Positions 63,798 to 64,000 of a DNA stretch of 64,000 nucleotides are shown one piece after another. Position 1 is the stretch's first letter. The number at the start of each line of letters is the position of its first letter. The notes beneath the pieces were generated by a model. The model did no database searches, had not been told where the DNA came from, and saw only the letters and a program-made list of their open reading frames with translations. This DNA is from Bacteroidales bacterium (GTDB lineage Bacteria; Bacteroidota; Bacteroidia; Bacteroidales; Muribaculaceae): contig JAAVFQ010000009.1 in the NCBI GenBank assembly GCA_014800685.1, forward strand, positions 51,352-115,351. The letters are read 5' to 3'. The position numbers and the translations under genes are program-made.

Positions 63798-64000
63798 ATG
63801 CCGTCGCTCAACTGGATAGGTAAAGATAAGATTATCACACATCATGCCGATGTGCCTTTTCGTGTGTTGGAGCATTGCTATGGCTTCAATAGCAAATGCC
63901 CCGACAGCACTGAGGTCAGCGGTACGGGCAATAAGATAATTCACGGTGATAATCTTGCTGCACTCAAATCGCTCCTTCCTGAATATGAAGGACGCATTGA
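63798..64000 (+). CDS. Type III restriction-modification DNA methyltransferase (Mod), 5' part only
   Basis: The first 67 codons are in the window and the gene runs off the right edge. LNWIGKDKIITHHADVPFRV at residues 4-23 and NKIIHGDNLAALKSLLPEYE at about 46-65 are the conserved N-terminal blocks of type III Mod subunits. The second leads into the DPPY catalytic motif, which would lie just past the window. Mod makes N6-methyladenine at a short asymmetric site and gives the specificity for the Res partner. The partner is presumably downstream. Confidence 0.85.
   Translation, partial: MPSLNWIGKDKIITHHADVPFRVLEHCYGFNSKCPDSTEVSGTGNKIIHGDNLAALKSLLPEYEGRI

Overview
The window looks like chromosomal DNA of a gut Bacteroidales bacterium, most like a Muribaculaceae relative. 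The evidence is direct. Promoters fit the Bacteroidota pattern TTTG, 19-21 bases, TANNTTTG. There is a B. subtilis-type three-subunit fumarate reductase/succinate dehydrogenase, a type IX secretion component (PorE-like) with a likely T9SS cargo, GSCFA and Lnb/DUF4105 proteins, and an UpxY-type antiterminator heading a surface polysaccharide locus. The genus is inferred, not proven.

Bases 1-33991 are mostly housekeeping genes. On the minus strand are sdhCAB (sdhB cut by the window edge), a DUF2461 protein with a PNGase F-like secreted glycoamidase, secA, a phosphatase-like protein with degenerate metal ligands, a DUF4105 membrane protein, asnS, and an rRNA pseudouridine synthase with a long NNGYQPRQ repeat tail. 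On the plus strand are tRNA-Arg(TCT), porE, a GSCFA protein, hpt-adk-sufE, a peptide transporter, tyrS, a lipoprotein, a Sel1-repeat protein, an Lrp-type regulator, a YfhO-like protein, a shortened methyltransferase-like gene and a calcium-type P-ATPase. A short terminator-ended transcript is likely just upstream of hpt.

Bases 34021-63303 are one long plus-strand surface polysaccharide locus. It starts with a textbook promoter, a leader of about 460 nt and upxY. The first sugar block is rfbA, rfbB, wecD-like, wecE-like and wecF-like, with wecC and wecB. Together these resemble the Fuc4NAc and ManNAcA parts of enterobacterial common antigen. A flippase and a Wzy-type polymerase sit among them. 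Next come three GT4 glycosyltransferases, an acetyltransferase, the capE/capF/capG set for UDP-L-FucNAc, a WbuB-like transferase and a PglC/WcaJ-type priming enzyme.

The most unusual part is 55647-63202. Five genes overlap end to end: a PLP-fold protein, a FemAB/GNAT-like transferase, an ATP-grasp ligase, an opine (octopine/nopaline) dehydrogenase and a coenzyme-B12 mutase-like protein. A DegT-family aminotransferase follows. I infer that this cassette makes and attaches an unusual amino-acid or opine substituent to the polysaccharide.

After a terminator the locus gives way to a broken helix-turn-helix gene and the start of a type III restriction-modification methyltransferase, which suggests an accessory boundary. 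Several intergenic repeat families run through the window. One is a pair of about 190-200 bp elements with terminal inverted repeats. Another is a mosaic set with AAGTAAGT-type ends that often abuts start codons in the polysaccharide locus.
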